Of a stretch of DNA of 10,243 bases, positions 1-6,173 are shown piece after piece. Numbering within the stretch: position 1 is the stretch's first letter; every line of letters begins with the position of its first letter. The position numbers and the translations under genes are program-made. Source of the stretch: Gammaproteobacteria bacterium. GTDB taxonomy: Bacteria; Pseudomonadota; Gammaproteobacteria; Chromatiales; Chromatiaceae. Location: positions 1-10,243 of the forward strand of contig JAUXGQ010000020.1 in the NCBI GenBank assembly GCA_030621975.1, in the 5' to 3' direction. Under the pieces are notes generated by a model that saw only the letters and a program-made list of their open reading frames with translations, was not told where the DNA came from and ran no database searches.

Positions 1-225
1 CCTGGCTTCAAACCGGCACAGCATCCAGTTCTCCCCGGCGAGTGTCTGCAGCCGGTTGGCCATATAGGTCTTGCCCGTCCCTGCGCCTCCCTTTATCAGC
101 GGGATGTAATCGCTGTTTTCCGTGAGATGCCTGAGGAAATCCAGGCGTTGGGCCAGTTCCGGTGTGGAAAAGAACAACTCCTGACCCGGCTCCTGGGGGC
201 TTGGCTGCAGCAGATGGGTTTGCAT
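1..225 (-). CDS. damX: DamX-like AAA ATPase / SPOR-family protein, N-terminal fragment
   Basis: This is a partial gene: 75 codons run from an ATG at 225 to the window edge with no stop. The visible protein begins MQTHLLQPSPQEPG and contains a clear Walker A nucleotide-binding loop, GGAGTGKT, at about residues 46-53, followed by a helix (YMANRLQ). This matches the N-terminal ATPase domain (ExeA/AAA type) of the protein usually encoded next to aroB in gammaproteobacteria. In that family the ATPase is normally followed by a membrane segment and a C-terminal peptidoglycan-binding SPOR domain that localises to the division septum; both would lie outside the window, so they are inferred. The gene lies downstream of aroB in the same direction, as damX does in E. 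coli. No strong Shine-Dalgarno sequence precedes the ATG. The Walker A motif is directly seen; the name rests on position plus motif. Confidence 0.75.
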   Translation of the reverse strand, partial: MQTHLLQPSPQEPGQELFFSTPELAQRLDFLRHLTENSDYIPLIKGGAGTGKTYMANRLQTLAGENWMLCRFEAR

Positions 226-244
226 TGCTTTTCGACCCGTTTTA

Positions 245-395
245 GTTAGTGTCCATCCAGAAAGATGGACTCTCGCCAAGACGCAAAGATCGCAAAGTTA
301 TAACCCATTGTCATAAAGCCAAATTATATTTCGTTCTTGGCGTCTTTGCGCCTTTGCGAGAGAAATATTGATGTTTATGGACGGACACTGGTTAG
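245..395. repeat. MITE-like imperfect palindromic element
   Basis: About 150 non-coding bases whose two halves are imperfect reverse complements. The left end reads GTGTCCATCCA (249-259) and the right end, on the other strand, reads GTGTCCGTCCA. Further in, the left arm (about 270-297) has CTCTCGCCAAGACGCAAAG and the right arm (about 331-363, complement) has CTCTCGCAAAGGCGCAAAG followed by ACGCCAAG. The AT-rich centre (298-330) is the turn. A GTTAG copy lies at each edge (245-249 and 391-395), which could be a target-site duplication, although it overlaps the inverted ends. The left tip alone also forms a 7-base-pair hairpin, GTCCATC with GATGGAC (251-270). No coding potential is seen. From memory, GCAAAGGCGCAAAGACGCCAAG-like motifs are scattered between genes in many bacterial genomes; I could not search this. 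Confidence 0.7.
323..328 (-). promoter_or_regulatory. Possible -10 box inside the repeat, facing damX-like gene
   Basis: On the minus strand these bases read TATAAT, a perfect sigma-70 -10 hexamer, in the AT-rich centre of the palindromic element and about 100 bases upstream of the DamX-like start. No convincing -35 box sits at the expected spacing, because the arm sequence there is GC-rich. It may be chance in AT-rich sequence. It is listed because the REP-like hairpin after aroB could separate this gene from the aroB transcript. Confidence 0.2.
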
Positions 396-402
396 AAAAA
401 GA

Positions 403-475
403 TGTTGGGTCAGGGCGCACTCATATTCGGTTACAACCTGAAATGTCGGAGAGATGCGCGCCTAACCCAACCTAC
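403..475 (-). repeat. REP-like hairpin with GTAG head at the aroB stop codon
   Basis: On the minus strand this begins GTAGGTTGGGTTAGGCGCGC (475 downward) and ends TGCGCCCTGACCCAACA (419-403). The arms pair with one mismatch and one bulge over about 16 base pairs around a 35-base loop. The GTAG tetranucleotide next to a palindrome is the hallmark of REP sequences. The TAG at 474-472 is also the stop codon of aroB. Immediately after the second arm the minus strand reads TCTTTTTC (402-395), so the transcript would have a long-loop hairpin followed by a U tract. The element may therefore also end aroB transcription, though the long loop makes it a poor classical terminator. Confidence 0.65.
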
Positions 476-1557
476 GCTCTGACGTTCTCAGCAAGCGTAT
501 TTCGCAACAGGCCAGCGTCGAATTTTTCGGTCACCAGGGCGCCGCCTATCCCTTTCAGCAGCACCAGCCGCAGCCGTCCCTCCAGTACCTTTTTGTCCAC
601 CGCCATCAGCTCCAGAAACCTGTCGGCGCCCAGGGATGCGGGCGCCGCGACCGGCAATCCCGCCCCGGCAACCAGGGCTTCTATGCGGCGCTCATCCTGC
701 GCCGACAGCCAATCGAGGCGACGGGACAGGCTGGCCGCCATGCAGATGCCGGCGGCGATCGCCTCACCGTGCAGCCATTCCCCATAGCCGACCCCGGTCT
801 CTATGGCATGTCCGAAGGTGTGCCCCAGGTTCAGCAGTGCACGCTGGCCCGCTTCCAACTCATCCGCCGCCACGATTCGGGCCTTGTCCTGGCAGGAACG
901 CTCTATGGCATAGGCCAGGGTTGCGGGCTCACGCTGGCGCAATGCCTGCATGTTGGCTTCCAGCCAGGCAAAGAACTCCGGATCGTCGATCAAGCCGTAT
1001 TTAATGACCTCTGCGATACCCGACGACAGCTGTCGGTCGTCCAGGGTATTCAGGGTTTCGGTGTCGGCGATCACGCATCGGGGCTGGTAAAATGCCCCGA
1101 TCATGTTCTTGCCTAATGGGTGATTCACGCCTGTCTTGCCGCCCACCGAGGAATCGACCTGGGCCAGCAGTGTGGTCGGCACCTGGATAAACGGGACGCC
1201 GCGCTGATAACAGGCCGCCGCAAACCCAGTCATGTCTCCAACGACTCCGCCCCCAAGGGCGATCAGGGTGCAGCGCCGATTGAACCGTTTCTGCAGCAGG
1301 GCATCGAAAATGCGGTTCCAGACCTCCAGATTCTTGTACTCCTCCCCGTCCGGAAGGATTACCGACCCCGCCTTGAATCCGTGCAGCGCCGACATCAGGC
1401 GGTCCAGATACAGGGACGCCACGGTCTCGTTGCTGACCACCATCACCTGAGCGCCTGCTATGTGCTGCCGATAGAGGTCGGCGGCCGCCATATTGCCGGC
1501 CCCGATATAAATCGGGTAGCTGCGCTCACCGAGCTCAACCCTTAGTGTCCTGTTCAT
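472..1557 (-). CDS. aroB: 3-dehydroquinate synthase
   Basis: A complete 361-residue protein, close to the 362 residues of E. coli AroB and collinear with it. The enzyme converts DAHP to 3-dehydroquinate, the second step of the shikimate pathway, in the cytoplasm with NAD+ and a divalent metal. Visible signatures: the glycine-rich NAD-binding loop GGGVVGDMTGF (102-112), the TTLLAQVDSSVGGKTGVNH stretch (128-146) with active-site lysine, and candidate metal ligands Glu183 in SGIAEVIKYG, His246 in LNLGHTFGH and His263 in WLHGEA. The start MNRTLRVELGERSYPI aligns with the E. coli N terminus, although no strong ribosome site precedes it. It lies 50 bases downstream of aroK on the same strand, the usual aroKB arrangement. 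Its stop codon TAG is provided by the head of a REP-like repeat. The C-terminal residues ENVRA look like a normal family ending, so I do not think the protein is truncated. Confidence 0.98.
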   Translation of the reverse strand: MNRTLRVELGERSYPIYIGAGNMAAADLYRQHIAGAQVMVVSNETVASLYLDRLMSALHGFKAGSVILPDGEEYKNLEVWNRIFDALLQKRFNRRCTLIALGGGVVGDMTGFAAACYQRGVPFIQVPTTLLAQVDSSVGGKTGVNHPLGKNMIGAFYQPRCVIADTETLNTLDDRQLSSGIAEVIKYGLIDDPEFFAWLEANMQALRQREPATLAYAIERSCQDKARIVAADELEAGQRALLNLGHTFGHAIETGVGYGEWLHGEAIAAGICMAASLSRRLDWLSAQDERRIEALVAGAGLPVAAPASLGADRFLELMAVDKKVLEGRLRLVLLKGIGGALVTEKFDAGLLRNTLAENVRA

Positions 1558-1586
1558 GCCCGTTTGCTTTTCTATAAATAGGTTAC

Positions 1587-1595
1587 ATTCTAGCA
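1587..1595 (-). promoter_or_regulatory. Possible extended -10 element upstream of aroB
   Basis: In the 50-base aroK-aroB gap the minus strand reads TGCTAGAAT, an extended -10 arrangement (TGn followed by a hexamer matching TATAAT at 5 of 6 positions). Transcription would start near 1580, leaving a leader of about 23 bases before the aroB ATG. No -35 box is apparent at the right distance. This may be an internal promoter or chance. Confidence 0.25.
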
Positions 1596-1607
1596 GCCTG
1601 CCGGCGG

Positions 1608-2147
1608 TTATCTGGGGGCAAGACCGAGTTTGCGGGTGATATCCCTGACCACGGCTGAGGCGTTACGCCTTTCCGTGGAGACGGTAAAATCCGCGGTCTG
1701 GCGATACAGGGGATCCCGCTGCTCCATCAGCTCTTGCAGGCGTACGCGGCGGTCGCCGTCGTGCAGCAACGGGCGGTTACGGTCGCGGGCAGTGCGTTGA
1801 TATTGCTGCTCAGGACTGCAGTGCAGATAGATCACCAGGCCTCTTCCGGTCAGGTGACGACGATTGTCGGGGTCCAGTACGGCCCCTCCGCCGGTGGCCA
1901 GCACAAGGTCTTCCCGTGCGGTCAACTGCTCAATGACCTTACGCTCGCGCGTTCGGAATCCGGCCTCGCCCTCCAGCTCGAAAATCAACGGAATGTCAAC
2001 GCCCGTGCGACGCTGGATCTCCGCGTCACTGTCTTCAAACTCCATACCCAGCGCCGAGGCCAGGTGACGTCCGATGGTCGTTTTGCCCGTCCCCATGGGG
2101 CCGATAAGAAAGATGTTGTTGGGACGCTTCATTTGGGAGGCCGGCAT
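1608..2147 (-). CDS. aroK: Shikimate kinase I
   Basis: A 179-residue P-loop kinase that phosphorylates shikimate to shikimate 3-phosphate with ATP, in the cytoplasm. Visible motifs: Walker A GPMGTGKTT (16-24), the DSD motif (39-41) that contacts shikimate and Mg2+, FRTRE (64-68) with a substrate-binding arginine, the Walker-B-like TGGGAV (85-90) and the lid segment RNRPLL (123-128). The first ATG adds MPASQ ahead of MKRPNNIFLIGP. E. coli AroK begins MAEKRNIFLVGP, so the second ATG, at 2132, may be the real start and would give 174 residues. Neither ATG has a visible Shine-Dalgarno sequence. It follows pilQ by 109 bases, a gap containing a candidate promoter and a terminator-like hairpin, so it may be transcribed partly independently of the pil genes. 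The function is certain; the start is not. Confidence 0.96.
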   Translation of the reverse strand: MPASQMKRPNNIFLIGPMGTGKTTIGRHLASALGMEFEDSDAEIQRRTGVDIPLIFELEGEAGFRTRERKVIEQLTAREDLVLATGGGAVLDPDNRRHLTGRGLVIYLHCSPEQQYQRTARDRNRPLLHDGDRRVRLQELMEQRDPLYRQTADFTVSTERRNASAVVRDITRKLGLAPR

Positions 2148-2153
2148 AAAGAG

Positions 2154-2180
2154 AAAAGGGCGTACGCTGAATACGCCCTT
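2154..2180 (-). terminator. Intrinsic-terminator-like hairpin between pilQ and aroK
   Basis: On the minus strand AAGGGCGTA (2180-2172) pairs perfectly with TACGCCCTT (2164-2156) around the 7-base loop TTCAGCG, and the transcript continues UUCUCUUU into the aroK ATG at 2147. The stem and U-rich tail fit a Rho-independent terminator for the pil operon. It ends only about seven bases before aroK, so it lies in the aroK leader as well and may act as an attenuator. The upstream bases CCCTT (2192-2188) can alternatively pair with AAGGG (2180-2176), which would compete with the main stem. Confidence 0.65.
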
Positions 2181-2215
2181 ACCCGAAAAGGGGGGAGAGA
2201 AAGAACCGTTAGCCG

Positions 2216-2244
2216 ATTATCGATACGTCATCGCCGCTTCGCAA
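2216..2244 (-). promoter_or_regulatory. Candidate sigma-70 promoter for aroK
   Basis: On the minus strand TTGCGA (2244-2239) is followed after exactly 17 bases by GATAAT (2221-2216). The -10 matches consensus at 5 of 6 positions and the -35 at 4 of 6. Transcription would start near 2209, giving a leader of about 62 bases that includes the terminator-like hairpin. It sits right after the pilQ stop, where an internal promoter for aroKB would be expected if the pil transcript terminates. It is read by eye only. Confidence 0.45.
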
Positions 2245-2256
2245 CCGTCGGCCGGT

Positions 2257-4458
2257 TCAATTCAGCCCCAAGGTCTCCTTCAAAATCTTGGGTGTGACGA
2301 AGATCAACAGTTCATTGTTATTATCCAGTTCCGCCGTATTCTTGAACAGAAAGCCCACGTAGGGGAGATCGCCGAAAAAGGGCACCCGCTCGACATTTTT
2401 GGTCTTTTCACGTTCATAGACCCCGCCGAGCACGACGGTTTCCCCATTATTCACCAGTACGGTCGTGCGCACCTCGCGGGTTTCCAACGGCGGCACGCCG
2501 AGCACGGATCTTTCGAAAACCGGACGGTCCTTGGTGACCACCAGATCCATGATGATCCGGTCGTCCGGCGTGATGTGGGGCGTAACGTCCAGCTTGAGCA
2601 CCGCCTCCTTGAAACTGACCGAGGTCGCGCCGCTGGAGGTGGCCTCCTGGTAGGGGACCTCGAAACCCTGCTTGATGGTGGCCTGGTTCTGATCGGCCGT
2701 GATCACCTTTGGACTGGAGATGATCTCGCCCCTACCCTCTTTCTGCATGGCCGAGAGTTCCAGCTGAACCAGGTAAGACCCAACCTTCCCCATCAGCAGG
2801 TTGACCGCGCCCGAGGGGTCGATCGCCGGCAGATTGACCAGCAGGGACTCTTGGGTGGAACCCCCCGGGTTTTCAATACCGGGCACTATATCGCTGGTGC
2901 CGCCGACGGACCCTGACTGTCCACCAGTACCCAGCATAAAGGTACCACCGTCATCAAGATTACCATGTCCCTTGGTTACGCCAAAACGCACACCCAGGTC
3001 CTTTGCGAAGTTATTGTTTGCAATCACGACCCGCGCTTCGATCAGGACCTGACGTACCGGGATATCCAGGGTCTCTACCAGGCGACGGATGTCCTCCAGC
3101 TTGGCGGCGGTATCCTGAACCAGCAGGGTATTGGTGCGAGCGTCCACCGTGACATTGCCGCGGTCGGGGGTCAGCAACTGATTGTCGGGCGCCTTGAGCA
3201 GGGCCGCCAGGTCCGCCGCTTTGGCGTAATTGACCTGGATGAATTCGGATCTCAACGGCGCCAGGGCTTCGACTTGCTGTTGGGATTCGAGCTCCAGTTT
3301 CTCCCTGGCAGCGATCTCTTCGGTGGGTGCGATCAGCATGACGTTGTCGGTCTGACGCTTGGACAGGCCTCGGGTCTTGAGGATGATGTCCAGCGCCTGA
3401 TCCCAGGGCACGTTTTTCAGCCGCAGGGTGATCCGGCCGCTCACGGTATCGCTGGTGACCATGTTCAGACCGGTGAAATCCGCCAGCAATTGCAGCACGG
3501 CCCGGACCTCGATGTCCTGAAAGTTCAAGGACAGGCGTTCACCGGTATATATCAGCTTTTCCTTCAGGATGCGCTCTTTTTCAGCCTTGCTCAGCGGTCG
3601 CACATCGATAGTGTAGAGTTCGTCAGCCTGATAGGCCAGGAACTCGTACTCCCCGGTGGTGGCAATCTCCATATGTACGTTGCGACCCACCGGCTTGGTG
3701 TCGATCAGGGTGACCGGGGTGGCGAAATCGGTCACGTCCAGCCGCTGAACCAGTGCCTGCGGCAGGTGGACGTCCAGAAAATCCACGACCACACGCTCGC
3801 CCTCCTCGCGCACGTCGATCGAGGTACTCGGATCGCTGAGGGTAATCAATATCCTGCCTTCCCCCTCCGGACCGCGCCGGAAATCCACGTTCTCGAGGCC
3901 TCGGCGATCCGCAGGCTTAAGGGCAGCGCTGCGCGCCATGACGCCCCCAGTACGCTCTGCAACATCCATTTTCGCCCTTGCCACAACCGCGCCGGCGCCG
4001 CTGCCCCGGAAGGTGAGGACTACTTTGTTGCCCTCGAGATCAAGGGTGTACGGGACCATAGTCACCAGGTTCACCACCACGCGCATGCGGTCTCCCGCCT
4101 CTATAGCAGTGACACTGCGCACCAGACCAACCCCGATATTCCGAGTCTTACGGTCCAAGGCACTGCGCATCCCGGGAAAATCCAGGGCGATACGCGCCGG
4201 CGAGTCCGTCGTAAAGCTGGTCGGCCGAGCAACCGGTGCGGACATGGTGAATACAAGCTGAACCTGGTCTCCCGGTAACGCTGAATACTGGATGTCATTC
4301 AGCGTGTTGGAACCCGTATCCGCGGCAAACCCGTTGACGTGCCAGGCAAACAGGACACACAGGAGAAGACACCAACTAAACCTTCCACCGCGCACACGCA
4401 ATCTCTGCTTGCTTACGTTTACGTTTCTTTGCCTGCGATCAAATCGCTCGCTGTTCAT
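2257..4458 (-). CDS. pilQ: Type IV pilus outer-membrane secretin PilQ
   Basis: A 733-residue secretin that forms the multimeric outer-membrane channel for the type IV pilus. The N terminus is basic, followed by a hydrophobic stretch FSWCLLLCVLFAWHVNGFA (27-45) and a probable signal peptidase cut near AADT. Domains by pattern: two AMIN-type beta domains that may bind peptidoglycan (about 52-150 and 185-288), an STN/N0 domain (about 310-380) with FQDIEVRAVLQLLADFTGLN, a secretin N domain (about 402-465), and the secretin pore domain (about 565-727), including the conserved VPFFGDLPYVGFLFK (692-706). The glycine- and serine-rich segment (498-536) is a family-typical variable insert. Length and order match canonical PilQ rather than the shorter HofQ. 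The start at 4458 is supported by AGGGGAA upstream (4467-4473). It follows pilP by 18 bases and is the last gene of the pilMNOPQ operon. Confidence 0.97.
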   Translation of the reverse strand: MNSERFDRRQRNVNVSKQRLRVRGGRFSWCLLLCVLFAWHVNGFAADTGSNTLNDIQYSALPGDQVQLVFTMSAPVARPTSFTTDSPARIALDFPGMRSALDRKTRNIGVGLVRSVTAIEAGDRMRVVVNLVTMVPYTLDLEGNKVVLTFRGSGAGAVVARAKMDVAERTGGVMARSAALKPADRRGLENVDFRRGPEGEGRILITLSDPSTSIDVREEGERVVVDFLDVHLPQALVQRLDVTDFATPVTLIDTKPVGRNVHMEIATTGEYEFLAYQADELYTIDVRPLSKAEKERILKEKLIYTGERLSLNFQDIEVRAVLQLLADFTGLNMVTSDTVSGRITLRLKNVPWDQALDIILKTRGLSKRQTDNVMLIAPTEEIAAREKLELESQQQVEALAPLRSEFIQVNYAKAADLAALLKAPDNQLLTPDRGNVTVDARTNTLLVQDTAAKLEDIRRLVETLDIPVRQVLIEARVVIANNNFAKDLGVRFGVTKGHGNLDDGGTFMLGTGGQSGSVGGTSDIVPGIENPGGSTQESLLVNLPAIDPSGAVNLLMGKVGSYLVQLELSAMQKEGRGEIISSPKVITADQNQATIKQGFEVPYQEATSSGATSVSFKEAVLKLDVTPHITPDDRIIMDLVVTKDRPVFERSVLGVPPLETREVRTTVLVNNGETVVLGGVYEREKTKNVERVPFFGDLPYVGFLFKNTAELDNNNELLIFVTPKILKETLGLN

Positions 4459-4476
4459 TATATCGCTTCCCCTGAA

Positions 4477-5016
4477 TTACTCGTTCACCGCGAGGGACGC
4501 CTGCCGTTCCCGGTAGCCCCCCTGGCCGTCCGATACGATTTCGGTCAACTCGATCCTTTCTTCAGAAACGCGGGTAATCTGCCCGTTGTTCTGGCCCATG
4601 TAATTACCGGGCTTGACCCGGAAAATGGTCCCATCCGCAGTGGTTACCAACCCCCAAATGCTCTCCTTCTGCTCCAAGGTACCGACCATCCTGATGCTGT
4701 CCAGGGCAAAGCCTTCAAGTTCTTCCTTGCGCCGCAGCCGGTCGGGTGTGATCCCGCTACTGGTAATCGGCTCGACATCCGTGGAACCGCCTACCGACGG
4801 AGTAAAAGGATCTCTGCGATCGCCCGCCTCGTAGACATAGGTTTCGATCTGTTTGATCTCCGGCAGGGGTTCGATGCGCCCCTTCTCCCTAGTCTTGACG
4901 CCGGCCAGGTAATCACGCAGATCCTGCATGTCATCGCCCACACAGCCTGTAAGCGCAACGCCCAGGAAAAGCAAGGACAGCGGCCATAATGCAAAGGCTC
5001 TGCCGCCGATCATCAT
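4477..5016 (-). CDS. pilP: Type IV pilus assembly lipoprotein PilP
   Basis: A 179-residue lipoprotein of the pilus alignment complex. The N terminus is a lipoprotein signal: a hydrophobic run WPLSLLFLGVAL, then the lipobox LTGC with the modified cysteine at residue 25. The next residues, VGDDMQDL, include aspartates close to the cysteine but not directly after it. An extended linker follows, with the family-typical RRDPFTP (67-73) that binds the PilN-PilO dimer. The C-terminal beta domain (about 100-165) contains LEGFALDSIRMVGTL and FRVKPGNYMG and is expected to contact the secretin PilQ. Two ATG codons are adjacent. The first, at 5016, overlaps the pilO stop by 4 bases; the second, at 5013, is better spaced from the strong GGAGG at 5025-5021. 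The mature protein is the same either way. Confidence 0.96.
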   Translation of the reverse strand: MMIGGRAFALWPLSLLFLGVALTGCVGDDMQDLRDYLAGVKTREKGRIEPLPEIKQIETYVYEAGDRRDPFTPSVGGSTDVEPITSSGITPDRLRRKEELEGFALDSIRMVGTLEQKESIWGLVTTADGTIFRVKPGNYMGQNNGQITRVSEERIELTEIVSDGQGGYRERQASLAVNE

Positions 5017-5615
5017 CCACCCTCCTCATCCAGATATCGATATGTCTTGGCGGTGGCCTCCAGCACCAGCGGAGCCTCGCCAGCATCCCGCCCTGAACCG
5101 GCGGGCGTGATCACCACATCGTGAATAGTCACGATGCGTGGCAAGGCGGCGAGTCCACTGATGAAATCACCAAACTCGTGATACTTCCCATGCACTTTGA
5201 GCTTGATCGGCAATTCCGCGTAGAACTCCTTTGGTACCTCGCCGCTAGGCTGAAACAGCTCGAACTCCAGACCGGAAGCCAAACCAGTCTGAGAGACGTC
5301 CACCAAAAGCTCAGCCACCTCGGTCTTGTCGGGCAGCTGCCTCAACATGGCGCCGAACGACTGTCGCATTTCCTCCAGCTGCTTCTTGTAGGCATCGAGA
5401 TTGACTGCCTTGGCCTGCTTCTGTTCGAAGATCCCGCGCAGTTCCTGCTCTTTCTTTTCCACCCTTTCCAGGGAAATCAGCTGCTCCTGGGTGTCCAGGT
5501 AATACCAGGCACCACCCACAGCCGCAGCCAGAATCAGGGTCAGGACGATCTTGACCGGCATCGGCCAGACGCCCATGTTGCTGAGATCGAGTTCGTTGAG
5601 TTCCTGAAGGTTCAT
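5013..5615 (-). CDS. pilO: Type IV pilus inner-membrane protein PilO
   Basis: A 200-residue bitopic protein. It has a short cytoplasmic N terminus with NELDLSNMGVWP, a membrane helix VKIVLTLILAAAVGGAWYYL (21-40), a charged coiled-coil stretch (about 45-90), and a periplasmic ferredoxin-like domain (about 100-197) with YHEFGDFISGLAALPRIVTIHD (145-166), typical of PilO. It pairs with PilN and binds PilP, linking the inner-membrane platform to the secretin. Its ribosome site AAGGAG sits 8 bases before the ATG and forms the final codons of pilN, with only 5 bases between the genes, so translation is probably coupled. The C terminus overlaps or abuts the start of pilP. Length and topology are as expected for the family. 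Confidence 0.96.
   Translation of the reverse strand: MNLQELNELDLSNMGVWPMPVKIVLTLILAAAVGGAWYYLDTQEQLISLERVEKKEQELRGIFEQKQAKAVNLDAYKKQLEEMRQSFGAMLRQLPDKTEVAELLVDVSQTGLASGLEFELFQPSGEVPKEFYAELPIKLKVHGKYHEFGDFISGLAALPRIVTIHDVVITPAGSGRDAGEAPLVLEATAKTYRYLDEEGG
5020..5027 (-). promoter_or_regulatory. Strong Shine-Dalgarno site for pilP
   Basis: The minus strand reads GAGGAGGG, a near-perfect anti-16S match, lying inside the last codons of pilO. The distance from the GGAGG core is 4 bases to the ATG at 5016 and 7 bases to the ATG at 5013. The second spacing is closer to the usual optimum and so favours the second ATG. Confidence 0.7.
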
Positions 5616-5620
5616 TCCGC

Positions 5621-6172
5621 CTACTCCTTTACCTGTGCCACCTGCGTGGCGCCAAGGCTGAAATGGCTCAAACCCGTACCCGTCTTGTCTTTATGCTCGA
5701 TGAGTTTGAGTCTTGGTCTGGACAGCCATTCGGAGGCATCTATGTTGCGCATGTACGCGGAAACCCGCGCATTGGACTGGGCGCGCCCTTCCATCGACAG
5801 CCCTGCCCCGGCCTGCTGAACCTTGGTGAGAAACAGACCTTCGGGCAAGGTAGTGACCAGTTCATCGAACAGGTGGACGATCTGGGGCCGACTGCTCTGG
5901 AGTTGTTGAATCACGTCCATGCGCGCCAACAGGCTCGACTTGGTTTTCTCCAAGTCTTTGATCTCTTCTATCTTCTTATCAAGGGTCGCAATTTCCCTCT
6001 GCAACAGGCGATTGCGCTGCTCCTGATTCTCAATGCTGTCGGCGACCCATAGATGTGAACCCAGCATCAATAACAGGGAACAGACTGCACCGCCTCCCAG
6101 CATGAATCCGAATTCACGCTGCTGTCTCTTGCGCCGATTCTCGCGCCAGGGTAATAGGTTGATCCGCGTCAT
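5621..6172 (-). CDS. pilN: Type IV pilus inner-membrane protein PilN
   Basis: A 183-residue bitopic protein. The N-terminal tail carries INLLPWRE (4-11), the conserved motif that inserts into PilM, followed by a very basic patch (NRRKRQQR). One membrane helix covers about residues 22-44. A coiled coil follows (about 46-90, rich in E, K, Q and L), then a periplasmic ferredoxin-like domain (about 98-175) including LPEGLFLTKVQQ and MEGRAQSNARVSAYMRNI. It dimerises with PilO in the periplasm. The gene begins one base after the pilM stop. An AAGGAG sequence lies about 11 bases before the ATG, inside the end of pilM, so the two are probably translationally coupled. Nothing in it departs from the family. 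Confidence 0.96.
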   Translation of the reverse strand: MTRINLLPWRENRRKRQQREFGFMLGGGAVCSLLLMLGSHLWVADSIENQEQRNRLLQREIATLDKKIEEIKDLEKTKSSLLARMDVIQQLQSSRPQIVHLFDELVTTLPEGLFLTKVQQAGAGLSMEGRAQSNARVSAYMRNIDASEWLSRPRLKLIEHKDKTGTGLSHFSLGATQVAQVKE

Positions 6173-6173
6173 T

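Noticed and set aside
245..475. CRISPR array suggested by repeated CGCAAAG units
   Set aside because: The units are parts of inverted arms, not evenly spaced direct repeats with unique spacers, and no cas genes are present.
368..787. 139-residue plus-strand frame starting in the palindromic repeat and running antisense to aroB
   Set aside because: It starts inside a repeat, has no ribosome site, and most of it is the complement of aroB.
2074..2916. 280-residue plus-strand frame antisense to aroK and pilQ
   Set aside because: It crosses two real genes and their intergenic hairpin, and its product is low-information shadow sequence.
2965..4278. 437-residue plus-strand open frame antisense to pilQ
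   Set aside because: It is the complement of an unmistakable secretin gene in GC-rich DNA; its translation has no family features.
2257..4458. Secretin of a type II or III secretion system, or a competence HofQ
   Set aside because: Two AMIN domains, the full length and the upstream pilMNOP genes identify PilQ of a type IV pilus.
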